Source: Clostridiales bacterium (GTDB lineage: Bacteria > Bacillota > Clostridia > Oscillospirales > Oscillospiraceae). From it: a stretch of 14,914 bases of DNA. The notes under the pieces are model-generated. The model did not search any database and was not told the origin of the DNA. It worked only from the letters and a program-made list of their open reading frames with translations. This document shows, piece by piece, positions 13,550 through 14,914 of this stretch; position 1 is the stretch's first letter, and each line of letters begins with the position of its first letter. The stretch covers positions 1 to 14,914 of the forward strand of contig JAJPXR010000058.1 of assembly GCA_021205375.1 (NCBI GenBank), read 5' to 3'. The translations under genes were made by a program, and so were the position numbers.

Positions 13550-13579
13550 AATGGGTTCCTCCTTATGATATGATGATTT

Positions 13580-13663
13580 TTCTCCCTGAGGAGAACTGTC
13601 ATTTATGAAACCCGTTCCACATTGAGAATTTGTAAAACCGCAGCGGTACTGCGGGTAAAATTC
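13580..13663 (-). promoter_or_regulatory. Structured leader of the binding-protein mRNA
   Basis: The predicted 140-base leader contains, on the minus strand, CCGCAG-TACCG-CTGCGG followed by TTTT (plus strand about 13638-13654), enclosed by outer GAATTT/AAATTC arms (13626-13631 and 13658-13663). Nearer the gene is TTCTCC-TCAG-GGAGAA (13580-13595). The first hairpin is short for a terminator. Together with operator 13606-13619 the leader may add a second level of control. Confidence 0.45.
13606..13619. promoter_or_regulatory. LacI-type operator within the binding-protein leader
   Basis: On the minus strand TGGAACGGGTTTCA, one mismatch from the site at 9018. It lies about 70 bases into the transcript and 64 bases from the operator at 13670, close to six helical turns, so one repressor could bind both with DNA looping or act as a roadblock. 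Confidence 0.7.
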
Positions 13664-13669
13664 CGAATG

Positions 13670-13683
13670 TGGAATCGGTTCCA
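13670..13683. promoter_or_regulatory. LacI-type operator at the binding-protein transcription start
   Basis: TGGAATCGGTTCCA, centre CG, sits just downstream of the predicted start site near 13689. A bound repressor would block promoter clearance. It also resembles a CcpA cre site, so catabolite control is an alternative reading. Confidence 0.75.
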
Positions 13684-13695
13684 TATCGTATTTGT

Positions 13696-13724
13696 ATGAT
13701 ACCGGACGCAAAGGAAAATGTCAA
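13696..13724 (-). promoter_or_regulatory. Sigma-A promoter of the binding-protein/permease operon
   Basis: Minus strand: perfect -35 TTGACA (13719-13724), 17-base spacer, -10 TATCAT (13696-13701). It predicts a start near 13689, placing the operator at 13670-13683 at about +6 to +19. Confidence 0.85.
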
Positions 13725-13865
13725 GCAAATGGACGGATTTTTTTGTGCAAAAACAGAAAAATGTGAAATCCGACAAAAATAAACATTTCTTTTTGTGCAG
13801 AACCTACAAAGTCCTGCGGCGTTGCAAGAGGCACATTCCAGAGCCAGATGTCCCCCAAAAGCGCG

Positions 13866-13899
13866 AAAAAGAGGGACCGGTCAAAGTTGCCGGTCCCTC
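13866..13899 (-). terminator. Rho-independent terminator of yesL
   Basis: On the minus strand a perfect 10-bp stem (plus-strand arms GAGGGACCGG 13871-13880 and CCGGTCCCTC 13890-13899) with a 9-base loop is followed by five T's (A-run 13866-13870). It lies 20 bases past the yesL stop and separates it from the binding-protein promoter. Confidence 0.9.
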
Positions 13900-13919
13900 C
13901 GATTGTCAAAAAGCATCGA

Positions 13920-14597
13920 TCAGTTATCCTCCGCGTCCTCTTCTGGTTTTGCGTCCTCCTCCCCTTCCTCGATGGCCTGGATGCGCCCCGGGTCGAACAG
14001 CCGGGCCAGATGTAGCGAGTTCAGATAGGCCACCAGAGAGAAGCCGATGATGAGCAGCACAAACAGCGCCTGGGGCGCGTAGGTGGGAGAAAAGAGGAAG
14101 ATCAAGATGGGCAGCACGTCCAGCAGCATGATAAAGATGGTGAAGATGCTGTTTTTCATGGCCAGTAAGAAGCCGTGGCGGATGGACTCCCACACGCCGC
14201 CGCCGAAGTAGGCCAGCGCAGGGAAGGCGTGGCTCACCGCCGCCAGGTAAAAATACCCCACGGAGAGGATGACCACCTGAAAGACGAACCGGAACCCGAT
14301 GTCCCAGGAGGAGGCGGCCAGAAAGTCCAGCACCAGCACAGCGCCCACTCCGGCGGTCAGCAGGAAGAGCAGGGTACCCTTTTTCAGGTTCTTGCGGAAG
14401 GCCCGGAAAAAGGCCCGGTATAGACCGGTGTCCTCCCGGAAGGCCATGCGCAGGGTGACATCGTAAAGGGCGGTGGTGGTGGCCCCCAGCGTGACGATGG
14501 GCAGGCTGCACACCACCCAGATGACGTTGAGGAAAATCAGGTCGATCATGCGGTTGAGCAGGCGGACGATGGAATTGTCCTGTTGCAGAAATTTCAT
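13920..14597 (-). CDS. YesL family (DUF624) membrane protein
   Basis: This 225-residue protein has about five membrane segments (first LIFLNVIWVVCSLPIVTLGATTTAL at about 19-43, last ALFVLLIIGFSLVAYLNSLHLA at about 178-199) and a very acidic tail (EEGEEDAKPEEDAEDN). The pattern CSLPIVTLGATTTALYDVTLRM is the hallmark of DUF624/YesL. The family is often encoded beside family 1 binding proteins and MalF/MalG-type permeases in Bacillota; its role is not established, though an auxiliary transport or membrane function is commonly supposed. AGGAGG seven bases before the ATG sets the start. It has its own promoter overlapped by an operator, so it responds to the same regulator as the transporter genes. 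Confidence 0.93.
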   Translation of the reverse strand: MKFLQQDNSIVRLLNRMIDLIFLNVIWVVCSLPIVTLGATTTALYDVTLRMAFREDTGLYRAFFRAFRKNLKKGTLLFLLTAGVGAVLVLDFLAASSWDIGFRFVFQVVILSVGYFYLAAVSHAFPALAYFGGGVWESIRHGFLLAMKNSIFTIFIMLLDVLPILIFLFSPTYAPQALFVLLIIGFSLVAYLNSLHLARLFDPGRIQAIEEGEEDAKPEEDAEDN

Positions 14598-14635
14598 AGA
14601 ATGGCCTCCTTTTGTGATTGCAAGTTGATAAACAC

Positions 14636-14664
14636 ATTATAACAACATGGAACGGGTTTCGCAA
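14636..14664 (-). promoter_or_regulatory. yesL promoter
   Basis: Minus strand: -35 TTGCGA (14659-14664), 17-base spacer, perfect -10 TATAAT (14636-14641), preceded by an AT-rich stretch (about 14668-14690) that could act as an UP element. The operator at 14648-14661 overlaps both the spacer and the -35. Confidence 0.8.
14648..14661. promoter_or_regulatory. LacI-type operator overlapping the yesL promoter
   Basis: TGGAACGGGTTTCG differs at two positions from the symmetrical site at 9018 and at one from the site at 13606 (minus strand). A repressor here would directly exclude RNA polymerase. Confidence 0.7.
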
Positions 14665-14914
14665 TAGGAAAATAAAAAAATTTTGAACTATTCACAACTT
14701 TGTGCTCGCGCCCAGCAAGAGCATGACCCGCGCCCCCCCAAAAACAATGTCTGCTGAAAGTTTTGAAAGTAGCTATGCCGAGAATCCACTGAGCTATTCT
14801 GGTTTTCCCATATACAGGAAGCTGCTGTCCGATACTCTTTGTGGACATCAGAAAACTGAAAAATACCCTTGACAAAACGCATCTGAGAAGAAGTTGACCA
14901 CCTATCCCAGAACG
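14665..14914. other. Upstream flank without a recognised gene
   Basis: No convincing gene is visible. A minus-strand open frame runs through it but overlaps the yesL promoter and has no good start. A TTGACA occurs at 14869-14874 on the plus strand without a matching -10. Confidence 0.5.

Noticed and set aside
12122..13573. A 483-codon plus-strand frame opposite the binding-protein gene
   Set aside because: It is a Gly/Val-rich shadow caused by codon bias of the lipoprotein gene on the other strand.
13670..13683. CcpA cre site rather than a LacI operator
   Set aside because: Not fully excluded, but only this copy has the central CG; the other three have GG and match each other better than cre, and a LacI gene is adjacent.
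14594..14875. A 93-codon minus-strand frame upstream of yesL
   Set aside because: It overlaps the yesL promoter, operator and ribosome binding site, and has no initiation signal or family resemblance.

Overview
The window looks like part of a gut Clostridia genome (Bacillota; Oscillospiraceae/Ruminococcaceae-like is my best guess). The reasons are AGGAGG-type ribosome binding sites, a moderately GC-rich coding style with AT-rich intergenic DNA, a mobile element of the kind spread among gut clostridia, and a LacI-regulated carbohydrate ABC cassette. The species cannot be fixed from the sequence. No rRNA, tRNA or CRISPR array was seen.

Left half (1 to about 7,450): remains of one or more mobile elements. 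The left edge cuts into a type IA topoisomerase (TopB-like) gene that is also broken internally, just before its catalytic-tyrosine region. A complete TnpV-family gene follows. Then comes about 790 bases without a convincing gene but with several near-perfect palindromes, a leftward terminator, and a leftward XRE regulator. Two consensus sigma-A promoters diverge from 2283-2381. The rightward one drives a structured leader with overlapping small ORFs, tnpW and a TnpX/TndX-type large serine recombinase. After a hairpin terminator comes a mobilization block: a small DNA-binding-like protein, MobC and a MOBP relaxase, closed by a strong terminator. The whole reads as a mobilizable element: it can excise (serine recombinase) and be mobilized (MobC and relaxase), but this window shows no conjugation machinery.

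Right half (7,472 to 14,597, all on the minus strand): a fructoside/sucrose utilization regulon. In transcription order it is YesL-family (DUF624) membrane protein, lipoprotein solute-binding protein, two ABC permeases, LacI regulator, and GH32 beta-fructosidase. The ATPase is absent and is presumably a shared one encoded elsewhere. GH32 has no signal peptide, so intact sucrose or short fructans are probably imported and split inside the cell. Four copies of a 14-bp operator, roughly TGGAAYSGGTTYCR, lie in front of yesL, in front of the binding protein (two) and in front of GH32, so the regulon can be read from the DNA. Terminators separate yesL, the binding protein and the permeases from what follows, which suggests graded expression.

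The most unusual signal is a set of palindromes at 951-2730 that differ in arm sequence but share one design: perfect or near-perfect arms around a three-base A/T core, usually CA-AAA-TG. They flank the XRE gene and the recombinase leader. A second palindrome type, sharing CAATTTCGGTAGC, also occurs on both sides of the XRE gene. The sugar operon ends directly against mobile-element DNA with no visible terminator of its own.
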